From: Nematopogon swammerdamellus
Lineage: Eukaryota; Arthropoda; Insecta; Lepidoptera; Adelidae
Length of the DNA stretch: 64,000 nucleotides
Assembly (NCBI GenBank): GCA_946902875.1
Contig: OX336339.1
Span: forward strand, 4,030,897-4,094,896
Reading direction: 5' to 3'
The notes under the pieces are model-generated. The model ran no database searches, had not been told where the DNA came from, and saw nothing but the letters and a program-made list of their open reading frames with translations. The position numbers were made by a program, and so were the translations under genes. Positions within the stretch are counted from its first letter, which is position 1; every line of letters starts with the position of its first letter. Positions 43,715 through 55,159 of the stretch are shown here, piece after piece.

Positions 43715-46700
43715 AACTACACTCAAATGTACAACTCAAAATATTCAACAAAACTTTCAAAGCCCTCATTGACACAGGTGCACAACGTTCGTTTATTGAC
43801 CAGAACATGTACGAGTTTTGCAGAAAACACCATGCTCAAAGAAAACAGAAAAACTGTGAAGTTATACTAGCTGACGGCAAAACAGTAAGAATCCACACAC
43901 AAGTAAAAATACCACTACATTTTCGAGGTCAAGAAATAAAATATAAATTTTACTTATTACCAAACTTAGCCGCAGGTATACTTTTGGGGAAAGGTCTCCT
44001 AAAGCGGTTAGGATTCCAATATAGTTTCAAAAAGAAAAAACCCCTGATTTGTGCAATTGGAAACGCACACCTAAGAGATAGAGAACAACACGAATTACAA
44101 AGATTTTTGGACAAGGAATTACCAAAACTAAGGAAAGTAGAAAGTCAAACTACGCTTATACATCATTCGATTAAAATGAAAACAGACACACCGATCAAGC
44201 AAAGATATTCTCCTAAAAATCCAAAAATGCAACAGTACATAGACGAAGAAGTAAAAAAAATGTTAAAAGACGGCATTATAGAAAAATCTGACAGTCCGTA
44301 TAGTTCACCGGTAGTACTAGTAAAGAAACCAAAAACTGGGGAATATCGTTTTTGTATCGACTTCAGAAAGGTAAATGAAAACTCAATAATGGATGCATAT
44401 CCACTACCACAGGTCAACAACACTTTGGAGAAGCTTCGTAAAGCCAAATACATATCAACATTGGACTTAAAGAATGGTTACTGGCAAGTACCATTAGCAC
44501 CAAAAAGCAAAAAGTTCACTGCTTTTACAGTACCAGGAAGGGGATTGTACCAATTCAAAGTACTTCCGTTTGGATTACACTCAGCTCCTGCAACCTTCCA
44601 AAGATTACTAGACACGGTCATTGGTGCCGAAATGGAACCGCACGCATTTGCATACTTGGACGATATAATAATTATAAGCGAAACCTTCAACGAACACCTA
44701 AAACATTTAAAGGAAGTTTTTATAAGGCTAAAAACAGCGAACCTAAAACTCAACGAAGACAAATGCAAATTTTGCCAGCCAGAGTTAAAATACCTGGGGC
44801 ACGTAGTTAACAAGGACGGCATTCAAACAGATCCCGAGAAAGTAACAGCGATACAAGAAATAAACAGCCCAAGCAACATAAAGGAATTACGAAGAATATT
44901 AGGTATGACATCATGGTACAGGAAATTTATACCAAAATACGCAGATAAAACAGCACCACTAAACAGACTACTGAAAAAGGAACATAAATTTAAATGGGGA
45001 ACAGAACAAGAAAAAGCATTAGAAATACTGAAAACGGACCTCACAACAGCACCTATACTAGGATGTCCAGATTTTAGCAAACCATTCAAAATCCAAACTG
45101 ATGCAAGTAATGTCGGAATTGGCGCGGTCTTAACTCAAGAAGAAAATGAACAAGAAAAGGTTATAATGTACGCAAGTAGATCATTAAGCAATTGTGAACA
45201 AAAATACTCCGCATCAGAAAAAGAATGTTTGGCCGTAGTATGGGGCATTCAGAAAATGAAACAATACATTGAAGGATACCATTTTACAGTAGTAACAGAC
45301 CACCAAGCGCTCAAATGGCTACACACAATGAAAAACCCCTCAGGAAGGTTAGCACGATGGGCATTAGAACTTCAACAATACGACTTCAATATTGAATATC
45401 GGAAAGGAAGTTTAAACAAAGTAGCAGATGCGCTGTCAAGGAGCCCAGTAAATGCCATAGGAGAGACTACCAAAAGCGACTGGTACAAAAGTCTAAAACT
45501 AAAAATTACACAGGAACCAAACCAGTACACAGAGTACAAAATAGAAAATGATAACTTGTACAAAAGAAAATTAAACCCCTCGTACATGGTAAAAATCGAC
45601 CCAGAAACCGAATGGAAACTATGTGTTCCACTAAGTGATAGAAAACAAATACTGTCAGAAAATCATGATATACCAACAGCAGGCCACATGGGAACAACAA
45701 AAACACTAAAAAGAATGGCACGAAGATATTACTGGCCAGGAATGTTTCGAGACGTCACAAAGTACATTAATGAATGTCAAGTATGTCAAACGCATAAAGT
45801 AGACCAAAGAAAAACACCAGGATATATGTACGGGTTTCCGGTAGACCGTCCGTGGAAAGTTATCACAACAGATCTGATCGGACCGTTGCCCAGGTCATCA
45901 AAAGGTCATACGTGGATAATTGTATTCCATGATAAATTCTCCAAGTGGGTCGAAATCAAACCACTTAGACAAGCTACAGCAAATGCAGTAACTAACGCAT
46001 TTCGGGAATGCATAGTAACTCGTTTTGGATGCCCAGAAATAGTTTTGTCAGATAACGGAACGCAGTTTAAAAGCAAGATTTTTCGGGACCTACTAAACAA
46101 ATATGGAATAAAACAAAGATTAACAGCACCATACACGGCACAGGAAAACCCAACTGAAAGAACCAACAGAACCTTGGAAACTATGATATCATGCTACGTG
46201 GAACAAAATCACAAGTCTTGGGATGAATACCTACCAGAATTTACATTAGTTTTGAATACAAGTGTGCAAGAAACCACGAAATTTACACCCGCATTTTTAA
46301 TGACAGGAAGAGAGTTTAAATTACCAAAAGATCGTAACGAATGCCCAAATCCAGCAATACAGCCAAATGAGAAGATTAAAAAACTTGAAGAAATATACGA
46401 ACTGGTCAAAATACACCAACAGCAAGCGTTCGACAAACAGCAAAAACATTATAACCTAAGAAGACGGCCATGGACACCAAAAAAGGGAGAAATGGTGTAC
46501 AGAAAATTACACCACATATCAAATGCAACAAACAATTTTACGGCAAAATTAGGCCCAAAATACGCAGGCCCATGCGAAATAATTGAACAAATATCACCGG
46601 TGATATATATTTTGAGAGATGGCAACAAAAAAAGTACGGTGCATATAAAAGATATGAAACCAACTGCGGGTAGGAGCCAAATGTTGTTTCTAAGTCAGAC

Positions 46701-47043
46701 GAACCGACAAACGTCATCCGTCAGTCAAAACTCAAGTGAAATGGAGCGCAAACCAACTCGCCCAATGGTGCTCCCAAATAGAGGTGCGACGAAGGGCAGC
46801 GAGGAGGAGCTCGAGATTCACGTGAGCGACGGGTTGAGAAAGGCGTTGGAGGAAATGCTGTGGCGTCCGCCGCCGATCTCACCGATGCCACCTTCACCGA
46901 CAGAGGAAGAGAAAGAGGAAAGGCCGAAAGAAATAACGGAAGCTACAACCGCGCGGAAAAATGGAAGAAAACGGAAAAATAGAGGGGAGAGAATAAGGAA
47001 CGACAAAGGAGAAGTCATAGGACGAAAGAAGAGAAAGGAATGA
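43606..47043 (+). CDS. pol: Pol polyprotein (protease, RT, RNase H, integrase)
   Basis: About 1,145 codons, open from just after a TAG at 43603, in the -1 frame relative to gag and without an early ATG, so expressed as a Gag-Pol fusion by frameshifting. Counting from 43609: protease LIDTGAQRSF (D55); RT core with CIDFRKVN and YLDD (349-352); RNase H with QTDASN (D498) and VADALSR; integrase zinc finger H686, H693, C723, C726; integrase catalytic D755, D815, E850; then a GPKYAGP motif of the C-terminal domain. After about residue 1030 a tail rich in Pro, Glu and finally Lys/Arg (GRKRKN, GRKKRKE) could aid nuclear entry. It replicates and inserts the element; no break was found. Confidence 0.97.
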   Translation, partial: SVWKNWGKQNRLLYQKNGKLSACCEPEQREQEKGRIKLHSNVQLKIFNKTFKALIDTGAQRSFIDQNMYEFCRKHHAQRKQKNCEVILADGKTVRIHTQVKIPLHFRGQEIKYKFYLLPNLAAGILLGKGLLKRLGFQYSFKKKKPLICAIGNAHLRDREQHELQRFLDKELPKLRKVESQTTLIHHSIKMKTDTPIKQRYSPKNPKMQQYIDEEVKKMLKDGIIEKSDSPYSSPVVLVKKPKTGEYRFCIDFRKVNENSIMDAYPLPQVNNTLEKLRKAKYISTLDLKNGYWQVPLAPKSKKFTAFTVPGRGLYQFKVLPFGLHSAPATFQRLLDTVIGAEMEPHAFAYLDDIIIISETFNEHLKHLKEVFIRLKTANLKLNEDKCKFCQPELKYLGHVVNKDGIQTDPEKVTAIQEINSPSNIKELRRILGMTSWYRKFIPKYADKTAPLNRLLKKEHKFKWGTEQEKALEILKTDLTTAPILGCPDFSKPFKIQTDASNVGIGAVLTQEENEQEKVIMYASRSLSNCEQKYSASEKECLAVVWGIQKMKQYIEGYHFTVVTDHQALKWLHTMKNPSGRLARWALELQQYDFNIEYRKGSLNKVADALSRSPVNAIGETTKSDWYKSLKLKITQEPNQYTEYKIENDNLYKRKLNPSYMVKIDPETEWKLCVPLSDRKQILSENHDIPTAGHMGTTKTLKRMARRYYWPGMFRDVTKYINECQVCQTHKVDQRKTPGYMYGFPVDRPWKVITTDLIGPLPRSSKGHTWIIVFHDKFSKWVEIKPLRQATANAVTNAFRECIVTRFGCPEIVLSDNGTQFKSKIFRDLLNKYGIKQRLTAPYTAQENPTERTNRTLETMISCYVEQNHKSWDEYLPEFTLVLNTSVQETTKFTPAFLMTGREFKLPKDRNECPNPAIQPNEKIKKLEEIYELVKIHQQQAFDKQQKHYNLRRRPWTPKKGEMVYRKLHHISNATNNFTAKLGPKYAGPCEIIEQISPVIYILRDGNKKSTVHIKDMKPTAGRSQMLFLSQTNRQTSSVSQNSSEMERKPTRPMVLPNRGATKGSEEELEIHVSDGLRKALEEMLWRPPPISPMPPSPTEEEKEERPKEITEATTARKNGRKRKNRGERIRNDKGEVIGRKKRKE

Positions 47044-47402
47044 GAGGAAGAAAAGAAAAGAACCACATTTTTAATTTATTTTTTAATTTATTTTTTTCGT
47101 TATACATCATCCACAGACAGTATCTAACTACACTCAAAAATAAAAGCTCATTTTTTTTAAACTTACATCTTAGAAATCACAAAATGTTATAGTTCAATGG
47201 CTGTTGTTGTAAACTAGATAGAGGCATTTATTTTTAAATTAGGGTATCAAGGCATTTTTTTTTTCTCTCTCACTATAAGATTTATTTTCGGTAAATACCC
47301 CGAGCAAAAATCTACGGAAGTTCGTATATTAGGATGTTTAAATATATGTTTGAAGTGATTTTTTCTGTCACAGAAGCAAAAATCTCCGAAGCAACGGGAG
47401 AG
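47044..47402 (+). other. 3' untranslated region with weak polypurine tract
   Basis: AT-rich, no ORF. CGGGAGAG (47395-47402) just before the 3' LTR is the likely plus-strand primer, though short. Confidence 0.7.
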
Positions 47403-48110
47403 TGTGACGAGCAAGCCGCGCGTGCGTCATAGGATGCCTACGGCCCCTCCGCTCGGCGCGCACCCGCACGCCCCGCCTCGCCGCCAGAGATCGACACGGC
47501 GCCCCACCACGGCGCCGCCACGCCGCTGCACACGACACTACGGAGCGGCGCGGATATAAATAGGCTCGCGGCGAGACGAATAGTCAGTTGAGCTCGGATA
47601 GCGAGCTCGGCCGGGTCTCCGGTTCACTGTAGTGGTGTGGGTTTCCGCATGCTTAGTGAATCGTAGACCTCCACTAGCAGCTGGTGTGGGTTACCGCATG
47701 GCTGTCGGTGTCAACGGATCCTTGTCTGGTGTGGGTTACCGCATGGACTCGGATCTGGTATAGGAAGGTACTCGAACCTGGTGTGGGTCTCCGCATGGGC
47801 TAGAGCCACCTGACTGAATAGGTAGGAATTTAACAGGACCAGCCCGGTGTGGGTTACCGCATAGGCTGGGACTAGATAGGTAGGCAGGACTTTAAACAGG
47901 GTCAGCCTGGTGTGGGTTACCGCATGGGCTGGCACTGGATAGGGAGGCAGGGATATAATTAAGAAAGTAATATATATAAAGGAATAGGCAAATAAATACA
48001 TCACTTAGGTAACCACTGTTTTATTCAATCTCCATCTAGGAAAGGACCCTTAGTAGCGTTCCCGACAAATAGGAAACATTTAGGTACACGGGGAACAACG
48101 CTACGTCACA
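47403..48110 (+). repeat. 3' LTR
   Basis: 708 bp, appears identical to the 5' LTR at every position I compared, including the six-motif cluster and the AATAAA. Confidence 0.97.
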
Positions 48111-48547
48111 TATATCCTTGCTGCGACCGCGACCGCGCGCCGCACGACCGACACGAGACGATGACACGACGACGACGCGACGCACGCTCCGCCCCTTCCT
48201 ACCTTCCCTCACTCCGCACATGTTTGGAACCCCTGGTCTATAAAATTCCTGTCGCCCCATTATCCGCACACATACATAGGGTATCTCACGGCTCACGGTG
48301 AGTGTGCTGTGTGTGTGGGTTTAGTTTTATTTTCGTTGTGTTTGGTCATAGCTTCGTGTGTGTGTGTGTGTGTGTGGAGATAGAAATAGGAACAGCAAAC
48401 CTACTTACAGAGAATACACAAACGAAAATAGATGACCTACAAAGGCATATTTAGGAGCGTAGGTATAATATATGTAGGTAGGTAAATACACACTAAATAC
48501 CAGCAATTGAATAAAATATATACAGGTAATTTGAAACATAAGAAGTA
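48111..48547. other. CG-rich flank and (GT)n
   Basis: 48115-48235 is CG-rich, ending TGTTTGGAACCCCTG, like a hAT right end. A (GT)n tract lies at 48357-48375. No gene seen. Confidence 0.5.
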
Positions 48548-48678
48548 GGTAAGTCAGGTAGTCACGTCGTCGTCGGCGAAGAGCAATGGTTCAGTACTGC
48601 TGAATGTCGAGGTGTTGGAGAAAAATTTGAAGAGCCGTATGTTCAGCAGTGGGCGCATACACGCTGACTGACTGAAAA
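48548..48678 (+). pseudogene. RTE-like LINE 3' end fragment
   Basis: GTCGGCGAAGAGCAATGGTT ... CAGCAGTGGGCGCATACACG then CTGACTGACTG. Same terminus as 6166-6341 and 62851-63276. Confidence 0.75.
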
Positions 48679-50099
48679 AAAACATTGTAAAATCTATTTC
48701 ACACCTATCAGTAAATAATATCGTATCAACGAATGACTGTCTTTTTATCATATCATTAAACATTCATTGCAACACTACTGGCTACAAGTTTTACTTACGT
48801 ATTTCTCGTGGGCTTATTACAACATAGAATAAGATAAAAATAAATAAAACAGTAATAAAAAAAAAACAAAATTGTGTGAACAAAATCATGCCTTGTAATT
48901 TATCTGAAAATGTGTTTATCTTTTAGAGGTGCTATACAGCACCACAGCTAGGCCTCACGCACTCTATGTACTTGCGCGCGCTAACTACCTACTACCGCCT
49001 GGCGGGCCGCCGCGCGCGCCGCCGGCGAGCCTAAATTCAGTGAAAATTCGACAGCCACCCGGAGCATACCTACACGCGCGCCCACGCTACTGCGCGCAGC
49101 TGCAAAGCAATAACACAGAATATTTAATAGGGCAATAATCACTTTACACTCGATCGTTTAGGTAAATTTTCGCACGCAGCGATTGGCGACGTGAAACATT
49201 AGGCTATTAAAGCCGTAGTAGGTATGGAACTTTTTCTATGGAGAGATTCATCTGTTACGAAGTAACTATTAAGTAATTTGTGGTTACGTTAAGTAGCTAT
49301 TCCCTTCTCGCACGCTGCGCGGTTGCTTCATGCTCCGTATTGCGGCCGCACCCCGCCGCCGCCGCCCCCGTGAGACGTTTCTTCGCTCAGAAGAATGCAA
49401 TTTCCTCTCTAACAGTTTAAGATACAAATTGCTTTCGACACGATAACTTTTGAGTATTCGTGTCGAAAGAAATAAATTGATAACTCCAATATTCATGATT
49501 AGAATCATGAATATTGGAATTATTAAACTTTTCGTTATGGAATAATCGCTCCGGACAGAACAAATTGAAAAAGTGTGTATATCAACTTCTCTCTCTCTAT
49601 AACTTCGTAAGTAATTCAAAATATTGTTTTAATTAAACCGAAATTATTTTTGGCTTTTTAAGGGTCGTTGATTTTTTATTTAAATGTTAACACAACAGTA
49701 TCATCCTTGAATCAGCCAGTATCAGCTTGAAGAAGAACTTATAGAACTGACAACGAATGAGGAAATAAAAATCAAATAAAGAAATGGCTACCAAGAATTT
49801 TGGCTACAGAAGCCAATCCCGCATTTGTACCCTGGATTGTGGTCGGTTGTTCAACGGTTTTTGATAGCATTCCCATGGTCATATTTGTGTGAACGTGAAT
49901 TTAGTGCTGTGGCAACGCTGCTAGCTAAATGTTTTTGAGTAAACTGTTAAAAATCATCAGAGTCATCCTTCACATTAGATTAGTTTTAAAAATTTTAATT
50001 GATATGTTTGTTTTAATTTGAATAAAAGTTGTTCTATATATATTATAAAGTTGTGATTTAATTGCTCTCACAAGGTGTCATCAATTTATAAGACGTTAT
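48679..50099. other. Non-coding with CG-rich blocks and two hairpins
   Basis: 48960-49100 and 49310-49375 are CG-rich islands without recognisable coding sense. Hairpins lie at 49433-49468 and 49484-49521. A possible transposase-like text (FWLQKPIPHLYPGLWSVV, about 49798-49850) fits the C-terminal end of a worn transposase, uncertain. Confidence 0.45.
49433..49521. repeat. Two neighbouring hairpins
   Basis: CTTTCGACACGA / TCGTGTCGAAAG around a 14-base loop, then TTCCAATATTCATGATT-type arms (CCAATATTCATGATT and AATCATGAATATTGG) around the 2-base loop AG. Both stems are perfect. Confidence 0.9.
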
Positions 50100-50335
50100 C
50101 ACGTCAAAAAAACTTAAAAAAACACATTTCTTGTTAGGGGGCCCCTTAATTTTTTACTTTTAATTTTTTTTATTTTTTTGTTATATCCGCCGCAATAATC
50201 CACATATTCTGTGAAAACAACCGGCTAGCTATTACGGTTCTAAAGATACATACTTACAGCAGCAGGACAGGCAGACAGGCATACAGCGTAGGCTTAGTAA
50301 TAGGCTTCCGTATGAAATAAGTACGGAAACTTGTA
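50100..50335 (+). repeat. GGCTTCCG-variant repeat
   Basis: Interior TTGTTATATCCGCCGCAATA and end GTAATAGGCTTCCGTATGAA match 14677-14936. Confidence 0.7.
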
Positions 50336-50444
50336 TCTTCCCTAAAATAAGTAATAAAAAAGCTATTCTGTTCTATATTCGCGCATACCTGTATATCTTC
50401 TCGCTGTGAACAGTGTGAAGAGTATCCCAATTTTATATTTTACT

Positions 50445-50670
50445 AGCTGTGCCCGCGGCTCCGCCAGCTCTCATATTAGACTTCTCTGCTAACCTCATTC
50501 ATAAGCCATTTAACGTGATGAAAAGTAGCCTATAATTGATGGGAAGAACCAAGCTATCCGCAGAAGCAAACTGTATTAAAATCGGTTCAGTGGTTCTCAA
50601 GTTATAAGCGGACATACAGACAGACAGACAGACAGAAAGCAGACGTTGGATTTTATTAAAGGCAAGGATA
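50445..50670 (-). mobile_element. Helitron-like tail
   Basis: CTAGCTGTGCCCGCGGCTCC at 50444-50463 is the inverted CTAG end. Interior AAAAGTAGCCTATAATTGAT and ACAGACAGACAGACAGACAG follow. Confidence 0.55.
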
Positions 50671-51184
50671 TATGTATATTTTATTCGTGTATATATTTGT
50701 ATTTATTGATATATTTTGTATATTTATTTATATTTATGTATTTATTTATGTACATCATTCTTATAATTTATTCTCTGCCACTCCACACTCATTCATGCAT
50801 GATAGAAAACCCAAAGGTTGACAGGAGGAGAACGCCTGCGGCGTTAAGTTGTACCTTTTGCAAAATTTTAAAAGGCAATAAACATATTTTAGGATCTAGT
50901 CATAAAACTATGATCTAGTGTTTATTTTATTGTAACTGCACTAAGCTTTCGCATTCGTACTCGTAAATTCTCACGTCACGAACTAATAGACATAAACTTT
51001 ATTGATAGCATTATGGCAACACTGTTATTATATCTAAACTATTTAAAAAAAATAATTATAATAAAATAAACCTTACATTAAATATAACTATAACAATTAA
51101 ATAAACGAAGTAATAAATAATTAATAAGTAATTAATAAAGTGCGCAACGGCGACGCACGCGCGACCATCAAAATTGATCAAAGA

Positions 51185-51500
51185 GCTGCGTGACGTCACC
51201 CGGCGGTCCGACGGATACGGAGTTCTCCGAGATGGGGGTGGTGGTGGCCTACATGTCTACTAGTATAATGCGCGGGACGGATCTCGGCGTGTCGTCCGTC
51301 GCCGCAGCGGGCGACCCGCCACGCGCATACACTATACATGTACGGTGCGGGTGCGAGGGAGAACACTGACGAGCCGCTGCGGCGGCGACACGCCGAGATC
51401 CGCCCCGCGCATTATACCACCACCCATCGCTCGAAGCTAGTCTCGCTCGACTCTCGCGTCGTCTCGGAGAGCTCCGTAGCCACGGCCTGAATCCGCCGGC
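51185..51500. mobile_element. CG-rich fold-back element
   Basis: Left arm GGTGGTGGCC ... ATAATGCGCGGGACGGATCT (to about 51320) is inverted in the right arm AGATCCGCCCCGCGCATTAT (about 51396-51415), with CGGAGTTCTCCGAGA / TCTCGGAGAGCTCCG further out. The central loop is 40-50 bp. No ORF meaning. Confidence 0.75.
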
Positions 51501-51962
51501 GCGCTTGGAGGCTTATCTCCCGCCGCGCCGCGCCGGCGGTAATGCCGTTTTTGTTTTTTTTTTAATATTTTTTATTATGTATAAAGAATTAATATAAATA
51601 TTGTAAGATGAAAATGTGAAAATAAAGAAATAAACGAAGAAAAAGGAGGGTTGAGCGTCGGGGGTGCGGTGGTGGGAGCGCTATGACAGGAGCTAAATAA
51701 ACACAATTTGATTTGATTTTACCGCAGACTGCATAAAACACGCACAAATCAAAGTGTTTATCAAAATGGCCATTTCCACTGCACAGCAAGCAAGGCGAAG
51801 GCCGCGGCACCGATAACAGCTCCCTTTTCTGCGCCGACACTTGTTACGGAAGTCACCCACCACACACCAGCGCGGTCATTGTCGCTGCATGTTAACAATT
51901 TGCTGCGTAGGAGGTACCTACTTTGACTAGAAATTGATGGGGGCAAAGATAAGTTTAGCCTT

Positions 51963-52558
51963 AGGGTCATCTCACACAGAGACGCGACACGACGCGACGC
52001 GACGCGACATTTCAAGATAGCGATGCAAAATAGAACTTGCTTACAATACAAAAAGGTAAAAAATTTAGTGAGAGCGCGAAAGCGAATTAGGCACGTATTA
52101 GAATACGTTCTACGTTACATCGAACAGCGTCGAGCGGGGCGGCGGCGCGGCGCCGCGCGTCCTAGCGCGACGCCGCGCCGCCGCCGCTCGACGCAGCCGA
52201 ACATTTCGACGGTGAGGGAACACGCGAGACCTCGCGCGGAGGTGCCGCCGGCGGGAGATAATCGTAATTGTAGCGATCGCGGATCGACCGATAATGCATT
52301 CCGATACGCCGAGCGGCGCCGGCGGCGGCGGCGCGGCGCCGAGCTGCGTCGCACGGTGCCGCCTGACGCCGCGCGACGCAGCGCGACGCGACGTAGCGAT
52401 ACCTCTATACTATCGTCGCTTTATGCATCTCGACGTCGCGTCGTCGTCGCACAGATCATAGTTTACCAAGATGTACCTCGCGGCGCCGCGCGACCTCTCG
52501 AGCTTCTTCTTGCATCGGCGTGTCGCGTCGCGTCGCGTGTCGGTGTGAGTTGACCCTA
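51963..52558. mobile_element. CG-rich MITE with GACGCGACGCGACG ends
   Basis: The left TTAGGGTCATCTCACACAGA and right TGTGAGTTGACCCTAA are inverted, each continuing into GACGCGACGCG repeats (about 45-bp inverted repeats). The 176-codon Arg-rich ORF across it is a composition artefact. Confidence 0.8.
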
Positions 52559-52562
52559 AAGT

Positions 52563-53555
52563 TGACATGAGGTGAGAACTTGCCAAGAAATCTGGGCACG
52601 AAGTAAAACTTTGTTTGGGCGATGGATGTATGGTGCAATGAGAGTGTTACATACATACACCGGCGCATCATAAGTAGGTAATGAAAAAAAAAACACATAC
52701 TTTCACGACAAAATTACTTGCGTACTAACAATTAACATGTAGCGGACCTTTAACTTGCAAATTAAAATTTACTTAGCGATTTTATAAGTTCACCATGTCA
52801 AATAATTTATCGTCATTATAAATCCACAAGAAGATGCATCTTCTTTTCACAATTTGTATGAATATTGTTTGCAAAAATGAAAACAATAAATTAAATCATT
52901 AATAAATTCTGAATATACTAACCAATTCGACCTAGCTGAATAACGGAGTTGTAAAAGCTTAATAAAATCAATGTGAGCTGTTATTCAAAAGTTATTAAGC
53001 TAATTAAAACGTTACTAAGCTCCTACTCAGATGTTGCTCAGACGTTATTCAAAATTGGGGCTCTTTTGCTTGAATAACGCAGCTGAATAGACGGTACTCA
53101 GACATTATTCAGCTTAGTATTCAGCTTATGATCTTGATGATTGATCTTACTCAATCTTTATTCAGCAAGTCTGTGTTACTTGGGCTGTCGTCGCTTAGAT
53201 AGGATAATAAATACGCACGCAAATACATATCTACATTGATGTAAATTTAGATAAATAATGTAAATAAAGTTACTTAGATAACAACGTGCGTAAGTAAATT
53301 TTAGATATGAGAATAAACAGCTGTTTGATAAAAACATAATGTGGAATAGGTACCTGGTTATTTTTATTTTATTTTTTATTTTATTTATTGCGGTAAACTT
53401 ACAGTGTAATTACTTATAAATATAATATAAACATACAGATTAAGACAAGTTTACACATTTAGATTCAGATTAAAAAAAAACGAAAACATAACACAAATTA
53501 TGAAAACAATATAGATATTTCTAATAAAAATTACTACAAACTAAAATAAACCTAA
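52563..53555. other. AT-rich non-coding
   Basis: No gene. 52920-53180 holds several short repeats around TTATTCAG and AAGCTCCTACTCAGA (a TTATTCARC-like word at least five times), origin unknown. Confidence 0.45.
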
Positions 53556-53559
53556 AACA

Positions 53560-53990
53560 TTATATCGTCGTGACGATGGAAAGCGGCCCGATGTCATGAC
53601 GTTGACCCCGTGGAGCAAAGGGAGGGCGTTGGTGTGGGACGCAACGTGTGTGGACACCCTTGCCCCCACTCAAATTGTCGGTTCCTCCATCTCTGCCGGG
53701 TCTGCTGCTCTCGGGGCCCAAAATTTGAAGAAGAGCAAATATTCTACGCTGTGTTGCTCCTTTGAGTTTTTAGCCTTCGCCGTGGAAACCCTTGGCGTGT
53801 GGTCGCCCGACGCAAAATGCTTTTCTGATCAGCTCGGAAAGTTGTTAATAGAAAAGTCGGGCGACCGCCGCGCCGCGCCAAATCTTTTTTTCTCCAGCGA
53901 ATAGGGCTGGAGATTCAAAGGGGCAACGCGGCTAGTGTTTTGGGCACGGTGGGGGAGTCGGCGGAGATGGATGAAATTTGTTTTATTTAA
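53560..53990 (+). pseudogene. LINE C-terminal domain (RPDG/WDATC family)
   Basis: KRPDVMTLTPWSKGRALVWD, ATCVDTLAPTQIVGS, EFLAFAVETLGVWSPDAK, then [10 protein letters not shown]; a stop at 53904 precedes the final [13 protein letters not shown] frame. Best-preserved copy of this domain in the window, still 5'-truncated. Confidence 0.8.
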
Positions 53991-54483
53991 TAGGTGTTAA
54001 TTTTAGTTTTAGTTTTTTTTTCATTGTTATTGTGATTTTCTAATAAGTGAATTTGTACATTTTGAATATATAAAAAACATTTTATATTTATTTTATCCGA
54101 ACGCCATCTAGCAGTGAAATTTTGAACTTCGTTACGCTATCACTTTACTTACATACAGCTTAATACGTTTGTTTGGTTGGCTTGTATTACTCAACTCGAC
54201 TTAGTACTTCAATTAGCCAGTAGATGACGCGGGTAACATAGGTTGTATCACAGAGCACGAAATCAGTATCACAGAGCTCGGGGGGTATTCCGTGCTCTGT
54301 GGGTTGTATCAACATTTAACGGAATGAATAATGAAACGAGATAATGAAACAAGAAACATTTTCGATTCAGTGCGCAATCTCTAAATCATTTCAATTTCAA
54401 AGTAGCATAAACACAAAACTAAGTGCTTCTGCTCAGATTCACTGTCACTGCCTCAATAACACTCAATCAAAGCGCATCTGCTG

Positions 54484-55137
54484 AGCGCACTTCACTTTCA
54501 GCGGAGCGCACTTCACTTTCAGCGGAGCGCACCTAACTTTCAGCTGAGCGCACCTAACTTTCAGCTGAGCGCACTTCAGTTTCAGCGGAGCGCACCTAAC
54601 TTTCAGTTGAGCGCACCTTACTTTCAGCTGAGCGCACCTCACTTTCAGCTGAGCGCACCTAACTTTCAGCTGAGCGCACTTCACTTTCAGCGGAGCGCAC
54701 CTAACTTTCAGTTGAGCGCACCTTACTTTCAGCTGAGCGCACCTAACTTTCAGCTGAGCGCACTTCACTTTCAGCGGAGCGCACCTAACTTTCAGTTGAG
54801 CGCACCTTACTTTCAGCTGAGCACACCTCGCTTTCAGCTGAGCGCACTTCACTTTCAACTGAGAGCACTTCGCTTTCAGCTGAGCGCACTCCACTTTCAG
54901 CTGAGAGCACCTCGCTTTCAGCTGAGCGCACCTCATTTTCAGCTGAGCGCACTTCACTTTCAGCTGAGAGCACCTCGCTTTCAGCTGAGCGCACCTCATT
55001 TTCAGCTGAGCGCACTTCGCTTTCAGCTGAGTGCACTTCGCTTTCAACTGAGAGCACTTCGCTTTCAGCTGAGTGCACCTCACTTTCATCTGAGCGCACC
55101 TCACTTTCAGCTGAGCGCACCTCACTTTCGGGTGAGC
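54484..55137. repeat. 21-bp minisatellite, about 31 units
   Basis: Unit GCGCACCTCACTTTCAGCTGA and close variants. Because 21 is a multiple of three and no unit carries a stop, long ORFs exist on both strands (7-residue periods such as CAQLKVR). Flanked on the right by a SINE fragment that supplies the ATG of the minus ORF, which argues against a real gene. Confidence 0.95.
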
Positions 55138-55159
55138 GGCGAGGCTATTTTGGCTGGTG

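Larger units (their letters stand above)
42058..48110 (+). mobile_element. Complete Ty3/gypsy-type LTR retrotransposon, 6.05 kb
   Basis: Two 708-bp LTRs (TGTGACG...CGTCACA) enclose a PBS, gag, pol and a weak purine tract. Target duplication TATA at 42054-42057 and 48111-48114. By eye the LTRs show no difference. Gag and pol are open throughout; pol order is protease, RT, RNase H, integrase, which defines the Ty3/gypsy group. No envelope ORF fits in the 359 bp between pol and the 3' LTR. All signs point to a recent, possibly active, insertion. Confidence 0.97.

Noticed and set aside
47044..47402. Envelope gene of the LTR element
   Set aside because: Only 359 bp, AT-rich and without an ORF.
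41259..48235. One hAT element spanning the LTR retrotransposon
   Set aside because: CAGGGCTTCCCAACC at 41259 and GGAACCCCTG at 48235 resemble paired hAT ends, but the 8-bp flanks do not match.
52023..52553. 176-codon Arg-rich ORF
   Set aside because: Lies wholly inside a CG-rich MITE; no domain, composition-driven.
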